The position numbers and the translations under genes were made by a program. From NCBI RefSeq assembly GCF_051251085.1, contig NZ_JBPCZH010000003.1, forward strand, positions 124,001-188,000: a stretch of 64,000 nt of DNA, in the 5' to 3' direction. Shown here piece by piece: positions 1-8,883 of this stretch; the stretch's first letter is position 1; each line of letters starts with the position of its first letter. Origin of the DNA: Cernens ardua (GTDB lineage Bacteria > Pseudomonadota > Gammaproteobacteria > Pseudomonadales > Halomonadaceae). The notes under the pieces were generated by a model. It made no database searches and had not been told where the DNA came from. It worked only from the letters and a program-made list of their open reading frames with translations.

Positions 1-355
1 CTTGGATAGTGCGGTTTGTGTAAGACCGAGATATTCTTTCTCCGTCTTCAATCTCTCCTAAAGTCATCCCATTGAACCAAATGCTCATATAGCCTGATTT
101 AGGAACTTTAGAGAAAGTCTCATCCCCTTCCAGCAACCAATCAAGACTCACATTATGAGCCTCTGATATTGCCATACACTCTGAAATGGGAATTGAGCCC
201 CTCGTTTTCCAGTTACCTATCGTATTTGCCGAAATACCCAATTCCTTGGCTAGTTCTTTAACAGTAGGAACGCCCCAAACATGACTCATGCGCTCAACTA
301 TTATTCGCGCCACAATATCAACCGATGCCTGTTTTCCAAGCTGCTCAATGGTCAA
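1..355 (-). CDS. Phage CI-type repressor, helix-turn-helix domain (partial, runs off left edge)
   Basis: The minus strand is open to the left edge, so the C-terminus is missing. The visible part resembles the HTH domain of bacteriophage CI-type repressors: VPTVKELAKELGISANTIGN, then a recognition-helix region with WKTRGSIPI, then VSLDWLLEGDE, a typical end of that domain. It would bind operator DNA and control phage or element genes. A TTG at 355 preceded by GAGG is a plausible start; ATG at 289 would cut off the first helix. The same frame stays open upstream to about 593, where it encodes what looks like the tail of a second repressor (see the next entry), so the true start is uncertain. 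The neighbouring tRNA-Thr 3' end suggests that it belongs to an integrated element. The domain call is fairly sure; whether the gene is intact cannot be judged here. Confidence 0.6.
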   Translation of the reverse strand, partial: MTIEQLGKQASVDIVARIIVERMSHVWGVPTVKELAKELGISANTIGNWKTRGSIPISECMAISEAHNVSLDWLLEGDETFSKVPKSGYMSIWFNGMTLGEIEDGERISRSYTNRTIQ

Positions 356-520
356 TGCCGTGAACCTCGCCACGCGTGCAAAGCGATCGGCATCCACTGG
401 CGTTAATTGGCCCACGTCGTAACGCTGCCCTGTCAGCACATAACCGACATCAATCCCGGCACGGGGATCAGGAGAGCGTTTTTCGTTCTTGTAAAGGCAT
501 TGAGTTGGAACTTTGTACTC
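356..520 (-). pseudogene. Remnant of a second phage-type repressor, in frame with the first
   Basis: Read on the minus strand, this stretch gives EYKVPTQCLYKNEKRSPD followed closely by AGIDVGYVLTGQR. These two pieces resemble the middle and end of XRE-type phage repressors, where a SLYENDKRSP-like block is normally separated from a GVDVxYVLTG block by more residues than the two seen here, so a short in-frame deletion is likely. No convincing start codon with a ribosome binding site is visible before the tRNA, and no stop separates it from the downstream CI-type domain. I read it as a decayed or recombined repressor joined to its neighbour; a genuine tandem-domain protein is the alternative. 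The family resemblance is from memory, not from a search. Confidence 0.4.
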
Positions 521-593
521 GTCACGTTGTGCCAAACAGTATAAATGGCAAAGGAAAAATAAAACTGAATACACCGGAAAACATTGATTTAAC

Positions 594-669
594 TGGTGCC
601 GGCAATAGGAGTCGAACCTACGACCTTCGCATTACGAATGCGCTGCTCTACCAACTGAGCTATGCCGGC
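594..669 (-). tRNA. thrW: tRNA-Thr (anticodon CGT)
   Basis: The minus strand folds as a complete 76-nt cloverleaf. A perfect 7-bp acceptor stem pairs GCCGGCA with TGCCGGC, the discriminator is A, and CCA is encoded (594-596). The D-loop contains AGTTGGTAGAGC and the T-arm contains GGTTCGACTCC. The anticodon loop TTCGTAA (632-638) carries CGT, which reads ACG threonine codons. The body is nearly identical to what I recall of E. coli thrW. The gene is transcribed leftward, so its 3' end faces the repressor fragments; thrW-type genes are frequent attachment sites for tyrosine-recombinase phages and islands. Confidence 0.95.
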
Positions 670-787
670 TTGGGGAAGGTATGCACTATAATATGCGTTA
701 TTGTAGTGTATGAAAAGATACGTAAGACTACCGCTACGCTATTAGCCCGATGCACTACCTCGAGTTTTATCGTCCCAAGAGGCCGCA

Positions 788-1729
788 ATGAAAATCGCAC
801 CACGACAGTTGAGTATTTTTGTCGCCATTGCAAGTGAAGGCGGCATTACTGCGGCCGCTGAAAAATTACATCTGACGACTCCTGCGGTAAGCATGGCGCT
901 GGCCGAACTCGAACGCCTGATAGGGCATGCGCTTTTCGACCGTCACAAGAACCGATTGTATATCAATGGATTGGGACGCCGATTATTGCCCTTGGCAGAC
1001 GAGCTATTGACGCGGCAGGATGAAATCGAAACGCTCTTCACCAGTGATGATGCAGCGTACCGAGGTCTCTTGCGCATTGGTGCCAGTCAAACCATCGGTA
1101 ATCAGCTTCTTCCCTGGCTACTTCGCGATTTCAGGGATCAGACCGGCCACCGAGAACAAAGTGTATTGCTCGCCAATAGCCGGGATGTTTGCTCAGCGCT
1201 GGCGCGTTTCGAACTCGATATAGGGTTAATTGAAGGTAACAGCACTAATGCAGAGCTGGAAACGCTGGAATGGTGCCTTGACCAACTCATCATAGTCGCT
1301 GGACGCGATCACCCCCTTACCCAGGCAGAAGGCCCTATCCCATTGGCGGCACTGGAGAATCAGGATTGGGTGTTACGTGAAGAAGGGTCAGGTACTCGTG
1401 ATCAGTTCATGCGTTCGGTAGCCTCCCGTCTTGAGCGGTGGACGGCTTCACTAGAGTTGAATACTGCGGAAGCGTTAATCAACGCGACAGCGGCAGGGCT
1501 AGGGCTCACTTGTGTTTCCCAACGTGAAGCGGATCATGCACTCAAGGATGGGCGGTTGGAACAACTTCATATCGTACTGGAAGAAGGTGAAACACTCAGC
1601 ATTCAGCGCTACTTCCGTCTTGTTGTTCATCGGAACAAGTACCGGAGCGCTCTTATTCAACGCTTTATAACCTTCTGCATGGAACACGAAATGGCCACAA
1701 CGCCATTTGCCACCGACTATCGTACTTGA
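788..1729 (+). CDS. LysR-family transcriptional regulator
   Basis: This 313-residue protein has the standard LysR layout. An N-terminal winged helix-turn-helix (about residues 5-65; AAEKLHLTTPAVSMALAELE, then ALFDRHKNRLYI) is followed by a linker helix and a periplasmic-binding-protein-like effector domain from about residue 93 (LLRIGASQTIGNQLLPWLL). The start is fixed by AAGAGG at 777-782, five bases before ATG. It lies upstream of and in the same direction as a GH3 beta-glucosidase, 237 bp away, so it may control that gene, although most LysR regulators act on a divergent target and none lies to the left apart from the tRNA. The effector is unknown. The family call is certain; the target is a guess. 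Confidence 0.92.
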   Translation: MKIAPRQLSIFVAIASEGGITAAAEKLHLTTPAVSMALAELERLIGHALFDRHKNRLYINGLGRRLLPLADELLTRQDEIETLFTSDDAAYRGLLRIGASQTIGNQLLPWLLRDFRDQTGHREQSVLLANSRDVCSALARFELDIGLIEGNSTNAELETLEWCLDQLIIVAGRDHPLTQAEGPIPLAALENQDWVLREEGSGTRDQFMRSVASRLERWTASLELNTAEALINATAAGLGLTCVSQREADHALKDGRLEQLHIVLEEGETLSIQRYFRLVVHRNKYRSALIQRFITFCMEHEMATTPFATDYRT

Positions 1730-1966
1730 CCCGATGCCCTTTGACTGAACGCAACCAAACCTATGGCTCTTGATACTCTTCACGACACTCTTTCTGCATA
1801 CACACGTACGCAATAATCATCATCCGTCGTATTAGGTGGTGATTGCCGGCCCGATCCTCATTGAAACAAAATCCACAATGGTGGCCGTGTATTAAACGAT
1901 TAGTCCATGGACCGCTCTCCATGAGCTGTGTAGGGTGATGTGATCAATCATTGGAGGTTAGCCGTC

Positions 1967-4213
1967 ATGACGTTATCCAATACAGCATCCAAAACGCCTT
2001 TTCTCAACCTGTCCGCCGAGAAGTATACCGTCCTGAAGAAACAGGCAGATGAGTTACTGTCACGGATGACGCTCGCGGAAAAGATTGGTCAAATGTCGCA
2101 ATTTACCAGTGATAGAGATGTCACAGGCCCCTCCATCCGTGAAGGATATGAGAACGATATTCGTGAGGGACACGTGGGCTCCATCTTCAACGCATTTGAT
2201 GCCACTTTCACTCGTCAGCTGCAACAGGTAGCTGTAGAAGAGAGCCGGTTGGGCATTCCATTACTTTTTGGATACGACGTCGTACACGGCTTTCGCACGA
2301 TCTTCCCTATCCCGTTAGGAATGGCCTCCAGTTGGCGTCCTGAAGCGTTGGAGGAAGCTGCACAAGTTTCTGCCAAAGAAGCCGCGTCAGCAGGGATACA
2401 TTGGGCATTTGCGCCCATGGTGGATATCTCGAGGGACGCCCGCTGGGGGCGTGTCATGGAAGGATGTGGTGAAGATCCACTGTTAACGTCTCTCTATGCA
2501 AAAGCACAGATACGTGGGCTACAAGGGGCTGATATTGCCTCGCCAGAAACAGTAGCGGCCTGTGTGAAGCATTATGCAGGTTATGCCGCTGCGGAAGCAG
2601 GACGCGACTACAACACGGTCAACCTGTCAGAGCGTGCCATGCGAAGCATTCATTTGCCTCCTTTTCAGGCAGCGGTCAATGCCGGCGTAGCCTCGGTCAT
2701 GACCTCATTCAACACAGTGGATGGTGTGCCGGCCAGTTGTAACCCCCTGCTTCTTGATCAGATTCTGCGCCGTGAGTGGCAATTTGAAGGTTTGGTCGTC
2801 ACTGATTATACCGCCATTATGGAACTCATTTTCCATGGTGTGGCTGCTGATCCGGCGGAAGCTGCCCAGAAAGCCGTGAATGCAGGCGTAGACATGGATA
2901 TGCAGGATGGCTACTTCCTTGATCATCTTGAGCAGTTGGTTAATGAACACAAGGTAACCGCCGAACGCATTGACGAAGCGGTAAGACGTATTCTTATCCT
3001 GAAAGCGGCGCTTGGTTTATTTGAAGATCCATACCGATACTGTGATGAAGCGCGGGAAAAAGCCACTATCCTTGCACCTCAGCATCTGGAGAAAGCGCGT
3101 CAGATTGCTCGGGAATCTATCGTACTGCTGAAAAATGATGGCACGCTGCCACTCTCGGAGAGCATTGGGAACGTTGCCGTCATCGGTAATCTGGTGGAAG
3201 ACAAGGGGGAATGGATCGGGCCCTGGCACGGTGCAGGACGAGGTGATGAGGTTACGTCATTCAAATCTGCATTGGAAAAACGATTCTCTTCAGACAACAT
3301 CCACTACTCCAGGGGAACAGCGGGAGAAAAAGCGTCTGATACTGACAATAAACAGGCACGTAAGGACGCCATACAGGCAGCGCGGCAGGCAGAATTGGTT
3401 ATTCTTGTCGTAGGTGAACGTGAATACATGAGCGGGGAAGCTGCCAGTCGAACCGATATACGTCTGCCAGAGTACCAGCGACTGTTGGCCAAAGAGGTAC
3501 TGAATACGGGCATGCCGACCGTCATGGTAACGTTGAGTGGTCGTCCACTCGTGCTGGGGGATCTTGTCGATTCCAACGAGGTATTGCCCCCACGCGCGTT
3601 ATTGCATGCATGGTGGCCTGGGACACAAGGTGCCACGGCATTGGTTGACCTGCTATTCGGTGATGCCGAGCCATCGGCACGGTTGCCCATGGGCTTCCCT
3701 CGACATGTTGGGCAGCTCCCACTTTATTATGCACAGCTACCGACTGGCCGCCCGCTGGATAAACAGGATCCAGACCCTCGCTATTCATCCCAATACATCG
3801 ATAGCCCTAATACCCCGCTTTTCCCGTTCGGATATGGATTGACCTATACCCACTTCGAATATGGCGTGCCTTCGCTCACCAGTACAGAGTTATCTCTGTC
3901 ATCCCCTGAAGACAAACTTGTTCTGAAAGTTACCTTGACGAATACAGGTAAGCGCCATGGGGTAGAAATCGTCCAACTTTATATGAGAGATCCGGTAGCC
4001 AGCATTAGTCGACCACGCCGTGAGCTGGTCGATTTCAAGCGTATTGAACTCAGCCCGGGTGAATGTGAAGAAGTACAGTTTCACATAACCCCTGAGCCAT
4101 TGAGCTATCTGGATCAGCACCTCAGAAACAGGCTGGATACGGGCTGTATTGAGCTTTTCGTAGGGCCTAATGTAGAAGAGACTCAGCAGATCAGCTTCAA
4201 TCTGATTGATTAG
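1967..4213 (+). CDS. GH3 family beta-glucosidase (BglX-like), cytoplasmic
   Basis: This glycoside hydrolase family 3 protein has the full BglX domain order: TIM-barrel GH3_N, GH3_C, then a C-terminal fibronectin-III-like domain (about residues 665-735, VEIVQLYMRDPVASISRPRR). It is expected to release terminal beta-linked glucose, or related sugars, with retention of configuration. The KHYAGY motif sits near residue 201, and the nucleophile is predicted to be Asp280 in LVVTDYTAI. The frame opens at a GTG at 1940, but GGAGG at 1953-1957 places the start at ATG 1967, giving 748 residues. Unlike E. coli BglX, no signal peptide is visible, so it probably acts in the cytoplasm on imported oligosaccharides or glycosides. 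Substrate (gluco-, xylo- or aryl-glycoside) cannot be decided from sequence. A LysR gene lies upstream and a shared terminator lies downstream. Confidence 0.93.
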   Translation: MTLSNTASKTPFLNLSAEKYTVLKKQADELLSRMTLAEKIGQMSQFTSDRDVTGPSIREGYENDIREGHVGSIFNAFDATFTRQLQQVAVEESRLGIPLLFGYDVVHGFRTIFPIPLGMASSWRPEALEEAAQVSAKEAASAGIHWAFAPMVDISRDARWGRVMEGCGEDPLLTSLYAKAQIRGLQGADIASPETVAACVKHYAGYAAAEAGRDYNTVNLSERAMRSIHLPPFQAAVNAGVASVMTSFNTVDGVPASCNPLLLDQILRREWQFEGLVVTDYTAIMELIFHGVAADPAEAAQKAVNAGVDMDMQDGYFLDHLEQLVNEHKVTAERIDEAVRRILILKAALGLFEDPYRYCDEAREKATILAPQHLEKARQIARESIVLLKNDGTLPLSESIGNVAVIGNLVEDKGEWIGPWHGAGRGDEVTSFKSALEKRFSSDNIHYSRGTAGEKASDTDNKQARKDAIQAARQAELVILVVGEREYMSGEAASRTDIRLPEYQRLLAKEVLNTGMPTVMVTLSGRPLVLGDLVDSNEVLPPRALLHAWWPGTQGATALVDLLFGDAEPSARLPMGFPRHVGQLPLYYAQLPTGRPLDKQDPDPRYSSQYIDSPNTPLFPFGYGLTYTHFEYGVPSLTSTELSLSSPEDKLVLKVTLTNTGKRHGVEIVQLYMRDPVASISRPRRELVDFKRIELSPGECEEVQFHITPEPLSYLDQHLRNRLDTGCIELFVGPNVEETQQISFNLID

Positions 4214-4238
4214 GCAGCACCATTACTTTGTAATGAAT

Positions 4239-4282
4239 AAAAAACCTCAAGCCCCATGATTCATGAGCACTTGAGGTTTTTA
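4239..4282. terminator. Bidirectional rho-independent terminator
   Basis: AAAAACCTCAAG (4240-4251) is the exact inverse of CTTGAGGTTTTT (4270-4281), giving a 12-bp stem with A/T runs on both sides. It lies between the convergent beta-glucosidase and MFS genes and can stop transcription from both directions. Confidence 0.88.
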
Positions 4283-4350
4283 TTTCTGGAAAAATGCGGG
4301 AATGGTCCTCTCCAAAACAGGCAGAATCATTCCCTGAGCGCCCATTGCTG

Positions 4351-5796
4351 TTAGTGCTTCTCGTCAGGTGATACAGGTGGCTCTGCACTGACACCCGACC
4401 CGTTTGTCTCGGATGCTGCAGAAGTCTCCGTTTCCCCTTCATGAGCGTCTTCGGAAGACACATGATGGCGGCGCATCCCGTGCATGGCTTCAGCAAACTG
4501 CTCAGGTGTCAGCGTGTCACTGGGAAGCGTAAACTCGTCATCATCGTCATCAATGGCCGCGTCATCCGTCGGATTAACAAGTACGCCATTGTCTACGTCG
4601 ACAGGCACATCGGTAGGTGGCCCAACGGGCTCTTCTTCCGGCACCAAGTGATCCACATGGACAAACAATTTACGTGTCACCATGGCCAATGCAAACAGCA
4701 CGATCACAACCAGAATACTGACAATCGGCAGGAAATCCATTTGCAAACCGATACCAATGACGGCCCCTCCCAACCATGCGCCAATGGCATTCCCCAGGTT
4801 GAAGGCACTCTGGTTGAGTGTAGAGGCCAGATTAGGCGCTTCGCTTGCCTGATCCACCACCAGCAATTGGAAAAGCGGGTTGGGAGAAAACGTAATGGCC
4901 CCCCACAGAACAACCGCCGGCATCATGGTCCATATTGAGTGCAGGCAGAATGTCAGCACCAGCAACACGATCAGGTTGGCAATCATTAGCTTGATCAGTG
5001 TCGGTACCAAAGGGCTATTGCCCAATTTACCACCCAACCAGCTGCCGATCGTCATACCCACACCATACAGCAGGAACATGAGCGTGATACCAACGCCGTG
5101 GACGTTCGTGTAATGCTCCAATATCGGCGAAAGATAGGTCAAGGTGACAAACATGGCGGTTGATGACAACACACTCATCAATAGTCCAAGCGTCACCTGA
5201 GGCTGTTTCAGTACTTTGAACTCTGACAGAATAGAGCCCTGACTACGCGGCAAGGTGGAAGGCATCCAACGCCACAGCCCAGCCAATGCAACAACGCCCA
5301 TAAGAGCAACGCACCAGAAGGCCATACGCCAACCGAAGGCCTGCCCAACAGCTGTACCGAAGGGTACACCCAATACGTTGGCGACTGTCAGACCAGCAAA
5401 GACCATCGCGATTGCTTGCCCACGTTTCTCGGGAGGCACCATCCCCGCCGCCGTCACCGAGGCAATACCAAAAAAGGCACCATGGGAAAGCGCGGTAACC
5501 ACACGAGCGATCAATAGCTGCATGTAGGTTTCTGAAATGGCGCAGGCAACGTTACCAATCAAAAAGATTGTCATCAAAAGCAGCAGGGTACGTTTCCTCT
5601 GCCAGCGAGACGTCAGTAACGCAAGAATGGGGCCACCAATCACAACGCCCATGGCATAGCAGGAGATCAGCATCCCTGCCGTAGGTACGCTGACATGCAG
5701 ATTGCCAGCCACGTCGGTCAAAAGCCCCATGATCACCAACTCAGTGGTGCCGATTCCAAAGGCAGCCAACGCGAGGGCTATGAGCGGCATGGACAT
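4351..5796 (-). CDS. MFS transporter, AraJ/YdhP-like efflux permease with acidic C-terminal tail
   Basis: This is a twelve-helix major facilitator of the DHA1/AraJ-YdhP type. The N-terminus IALALAAFGIGTTELVIMGL is characteristic of that subfamily, and SRWQRKRTLLL is the cytoplasmic loop-2/3 motif. Such proteins export sugars, drugs or metabolites across the inner membrane; the substrate is unknown. AAGGAG six bases upstream chooses ATG 5796 (481 residues) over an in-frame ATG further upstream. The membrane part ends near residue 380. About 100 extra residues follow, rich in Asp, Glu, Ser and Pro, with a DDDDDEF run and a short PEQFAEAMHGMRRHH stretch. That cytoplasmic tail is unusual for the family and has no domain I recognise. 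Confidence 0.88.
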   Translation of the reverse strand: MSMPLIALALAAFGIGTTELVIMGLLTDVAGNLHVSVPTAGMLISCYAMGVVIGGPILALLTSRWQRKRTLLLLMTIFLIGNVACAISETYMQLLIARVVTALSHGAFFGIASVTAAGMVPPEKRGQAIAMVFAGLTVANVLGVPFGTAVGQAFGWRMAFWCVALMGVVALAGLWRWMPSTLPRSQGSILSEFKVLKQPQVTLGLLMSVLSSTAMFVTLTYLSPILEHYTNVHGVGITLMFLLYGVGMTIGSWLGGKLGNSPLVPTLIKLMIANLIVLLVLTFCLHSIWTMMPAVVLWGAITFSPNPLFQLLVVDQASEAPNLASTLNQSAFNLGNAIGAWLGGAVIGIGLQMDFLPIVSILVVIVLFALAMVTRKLFVHVDHLVPEEEPVGPPTDVPVDVDNGVLVNPTDDAAIDDDDDEFTLPSDTLTPEQFAEAMHGMRRHHVSSEDAHEGETETSAASETNGSGVSAEPPVSPDEKH

Positions 5797-6516
5797 CGCG
5801 AACTCCTTAACATGACTTTTGGTAGCGCGCCTAGCCAAGGTATGCGCTACCCTAAATTCCGATCATCCTACGTTCCCCATAAAATGGCCGATCAACGCCA
5901 TTACACAAGCCAATAACACCAGCGTATATCTGGGGCTTGTCATTGATCTTGCGTTGAACCAGATAGTTAGCCGTTGCCATCGTCTAAAGGAATCGATGTC
6001 ATTAGGCCAAGAATAATAGGGAATTACGTCACGGTTATAAAAGATGGCCGTGCCACGAGTTAACTCACTTCCTGATGAGGCACGACGTTGTAAGTACTTT
6101 GACTCTAGCGGGATATTGTTTACAGGCAAAATATTTCAACCGCAATATTTCAACCGCAATATCATAACTACACTATCTCAACTACCAACATTCAACGGCC
6201 AGATGTTCATTATAATAATGGCTTTATCGATAGAGGTTCAGACAAGCACACGCTTTCATCCAGCCAAAGCTAACAAAATTATAAGACAGACAAGCCAACC
6301 ACTAAAGTCGCATAGATATTATTTTTAGTAACCGAGTTTGACATAGGCCTCTTACCCCCTGTGGTTAGCGGAACGAGAGGCAATTCAGTTTATCGAAAAA
6401 TAGTGGGCCAGAACTCCGATTATTTCAATATACAGCTATTGAAACAGCCTTTTATACCTAACACCCTTTCTTGTAAGCCATTCTCCGTGTGTTATACGGG
6501 GTTAGCGGACACTCCC
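5797..6516. other. 720-bp intergenic region without a convincing gene
   Basis: The region is clearly A+T-rich compared with its neighbours and separates a minus-strand MFS gene from the end of a minus-strand aminotransferase gene. Short open frames on both strands have no ribosome binding site, no recognisable motif and poor codon usage. It must contain the MFS promoter near its left end. A short tandem repeat at 6131-6163 is listed separately. I see no terminator hairpin for the aminotransferase gene and no RNA gene. Confidence 0.6.
6131..6163. repeat. Tandem repeat, about 13 bp, two copies plus a partial copy
   Basis: The unit ATATTTCAACCGCA occurs twice in succession, overlapping, followed by ATAT. 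It lies in the A+T-rich gap between the MFS and aminotransferase genes. It could be slippage debris or an operator pair; nothing else supports either reading. Confidence 0.6.
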
Positions 6517-7716
6517 TTAAAACAGAGAAGCACAGAATGACTGAATACGGGAGCAGGCATCCTTGAGTTCATGCTCAGCTGCTGCATAAGAGACGCGGAA
6601 ATTGGGAGATAACCCAAAGGCCCCTCCATGAACCAAGGCAACTCCCGCTTCTTCAAGTAAAAGACGCGTAAAATCTTCATCACTGTTAATGGACTGCCCA
6701 CTCGGGGTTTGGCGTCCAATCAAGGCCGCACATGAAGGGTATGCATAGAAAGCACCGTGTGGTACCTGACACTCAATCCCTTCTGCAGCATTCAATTGAA
6801 GCACAACCAGATCACGACGACGTTCAAAACTGTGTCTCCATTCTGCTATAAAACCTTGCGGCCCAGTCAATGCCTCTACTGCAGCCCACTGAGTAATGGT
6901 GTTCACGCCAGAGGTGACCTGACCCTGTATTTTATCCATGGCTTTAATGAGAGGTTCCGGGCCGGCTGCATAGCCAATACGCCACCCAGTCATTGCATAT
7001 GCCTTGGAGAAACCATTAACCGTCAATGTTCGATCCAATAACTCAGGCTCTACCTGAGCTGGCGTGGTGAATTCGATACCGCCATATACCAGATGCTCAT
7101 AGATATCATCCGAGAGAATACCCACCTGAGGGTAACGTCGCAGTACTTCGGTCAGTGCCTTGACCTCGGCACGGGAATACACCGCTCCTGATGGGTTACA
7201 GGGATTATTGAACATAAGCCATTTTGTGCTCGGCGTGATTGCTCGTTCAAGGTCTTCAGGCGTCAGCTTGTAACCGTTCTCGGGCTGGCTTCTCACGATA
7301 ACGGGTGTTCCCCCGCACAATGCGACCATTTCCGGATAGGAAACCCAATAGGGTGCCGGAATGATGACTTCATCACCACTATCAACTGTGGCCAGAAGTG
7401 CATTCATGATGACCTGCTTTCCGCCGTTACTGACAATGACTTCATTAACACGATAATCCAGACCATTATCACGCCTGAATTTTTCAACGATGGCTTCTCG
7501 CAACTCTGGAATACCGGCAACGGGTGGATATTTGGTCTTGCCGGCTTCCATTGCCCTGTACGCTGCCGCTTTAATGTTTCCGGGGGTGTCAAAATCAGGC
7601 TCGCCTGCCGACAAAGCGATAATATCCCTTCCTTGTGCGCGTAATTCACGAGCACGTTGGCTGGCCACAATACTGGCGGAAGGTTTTACACGAGACAAAG
7701 CCTGTGAGAAGCGCAT
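6517..7716 (-). CDS. Aspartate-type aminotransferase (class I/II, AAT Ib)
   Basis: This PLP-dependent enzyme of 399 residues is expected to interconvert aspartate and 2-oxoglutarate with oxaloacetate and glutamate. The fold-type I signature is clear: NNPCNPSGAVYSR binds the cofactor phosphate region, and GFSKAYAMTGWRIGYAAGPE carries the Schiff-base lysine (Lys238 from this start). FRVSYAAA near the end supplies the carboxylate-binding arginine. An ATG at 7725 is also in frame, but AGGA lies 8 bases before ATG 7716, so I prefer the shorter form. The sequence follows the AatA/Ib group found in pseudomonads and halomonads rather than enteric AspC. In pseudomonads this gene often sits beside uvrB; uvrB is not present here. 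Exact amino acid specificity (Asp, prephenate or aromatic) cannot be read from sequence. Confidence 0.9.
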   Translation of the reverse strand: MRFSQALSRVKPSASIVASQRARELRAQGRDIIALSAGEPDFDTPGNIKAAAYRAMEAGKTKYPPVAGIPELREAIVEKFRRDNGLDYRVNEVIVSNGGKQVIMNALLATVDSGDEVIIPAPYWVSYPEMVALCGGTPVIVRSQPENGYKLTPEDLERAITPSTKWLMFNNPCNPSGAVYSRAEVKALTEVLRRYPQVGILSDDIYEHLVYGGIEFTTPAQVEPELLDRTLTVNGFSKAYAMTGWRIGYAAGPEPLIKAMDKIQGQVTSGVNTITQWAAVEALTGPQGFIAEWRHSFERRRDLVVLQLNAAEGIECQVPHGAFYAYPSCAALIGRQTPSGQSINSDEDFTRLLLEEAGVALVHGGAFGLSPNFRVSYAAAEHELKDACSRIQSFCASLF

Positions 7717-8190
7717 GGTAAACATCCTGAAATCGAGAAGGTGTATCGCAGTTATTCAAGCCACGGCAGTTGTTCACGTCACGAAAGTGGGTGTTTGATG
7801 CCGCATGAGCTATAAAAAGAGTTGATAGTGTCTAGTAGAGTAGCGCTTTAGCCCGCTATCGAAAACCCGTTAGTTTGAAAAGAAGCTTTGCCCCTATCCA
7901 AAGGGGCTTCCTTGAGCGCAACAATACTGAATGGGCAGATAATCACTATTTTATCCTCCTGAAGTTGGCCCATTTCCTATACACTGGGTCGCATCGTGAT
8001 CACTAACGTCAAAAGTGTCTTCGCCAAGTGACAGCACAGCCAACAACATAAGTTATAGAGCTTTCTGTCAGGGCATGTTTGGAATTTCAGTTTGTAAGGC
8101 ATCATCTGATTTTCGTAAAAGACACTCAGCAATCGATATATACAATTAATATACAGACGTTATCCGCCTATAAGAATGAGGAGTACGCTA
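7717..8190. other. 474-bp divergent intergenic region
   Basis: The aminotransferase gene is transcribed leftward and the DUF4202 gene rightward, so promoters for both should be here. A small hairpin, GCCCCT-6 nt-AGGGGC at about 7890-7907, is followed by TTCCTT on the plus strand and could be a weak terminator or attenuator, but no gene obviously needs it. I recognise no RNA gene or known operator. Confidence 0.5.
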
Positions 8191-8838
8191 GTGGCAGATT
8201 CCCGCTATATCAAAGCGCTTGAGTTGATTGATGCAGCTCATGCGGATGACCCGCGCAAAATCATGGTTGATCAAAATACGCCATCGGCTTCCGATACGTC
8301 AGCCTCTGTAAACCCTGAAGGCCCCGTTCTTGTAGAACGCCCCTATGAGTTGGTGTATGCAGAACGCATGAGTGAATGGCTTGATCTGGTTGCCCCAGAG
8401 GCACCTATCCCTCTAAAGCTGGCAGTAAGGGCTCAGCACCTACGCCGTTGGGAAACGCCGCGTGAGAGTTATCCGATGGATAAAGCGGGCTATCATGCCT
8501 GGCGAACCGGGCTGAAAAAACGTCAGGCAGATTTGGCGAGACAATTGATTATTGAAGCAGGGTTCGAAGCATCAGTCGCTGATCGTGTCGCCGCATTGAT
8601 TCGTAAGGAAAATCTGAAGGAAGATAAAGATACGCAAGCGCTGGAAGACACGACCTGTTTGGTTTTTCTCGGCTATTATCTGGATGACTTCAGTAAGAAA
8701 TACAAAAATGATGATGATCTTGTTCGCATTATTGCCAAAACATGGAAAAAAATGTCGACACGAGGGCAAACACTCACTACTGAGCTTGATTTGTCGGACC
8801 ACACGAAATCACTGGTTGAACGTGCGCTGAGTGAGTAA
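8191..8838 (+). CDS. DUF4202 domain protein
   Basis: This 215-residue protein matches the DUF4202 family as I remember it: RYIKALELIDAAHADDPRK at the N-terminus, the central RAQHLRRWETPRESYPMD block, then YHAWRTGLKK and a helical C-terminal half. The function is not established; the conserved His, Arg, Glu and Asp residues suggest a small all-helical domain that might bind a metal or nucleotide, but that is inference. GAGGAG at 8178-8183, seven bases upstream, makes GTG 8191 the start rather than the overlapping ATG at 8176. The gene stands alone, with a bidirectional terminator right after it. No signal peptide or membrane segment is seen, so it should be cytoplasmic. Confidence 0.85.
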   Translation: MADSRYIKALELIDAAHADDPRKIMVDQNTPSASDTSASVNPEGPVLVERPYELVYAERMSEWLDLVAPEAPIPLKLAVRAQHLRRWETPRESYPMDKAGYHAWRTGLKKRQADLARQLIIEAGFEASVADRVAALIRKENLKEDKDTQALEDTTCLVFLGYYLDDFSKKYKNDDDLVRIIAKTWKKMSTRGQTLTTELDLSDHTKSLVERALSE

Positions 8839-8883
8839 TAACACATTGCAGGGAACGCTCTGTATCGAGTGTTTCCCTCATGA

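Noticed and set aside
376..837. 153-residue plus-strand open frame
   Set aside because: It runs through the tRNA-Thr gene and into the LysR coding region; no ribosome binding site and no family features.
5863..6328. Short open frames of 88 and 94 residues in the 720-bp gap
   Set aside because: No start signals, no recognisable motifs, and unlike the codon use of the neighbouring genes.
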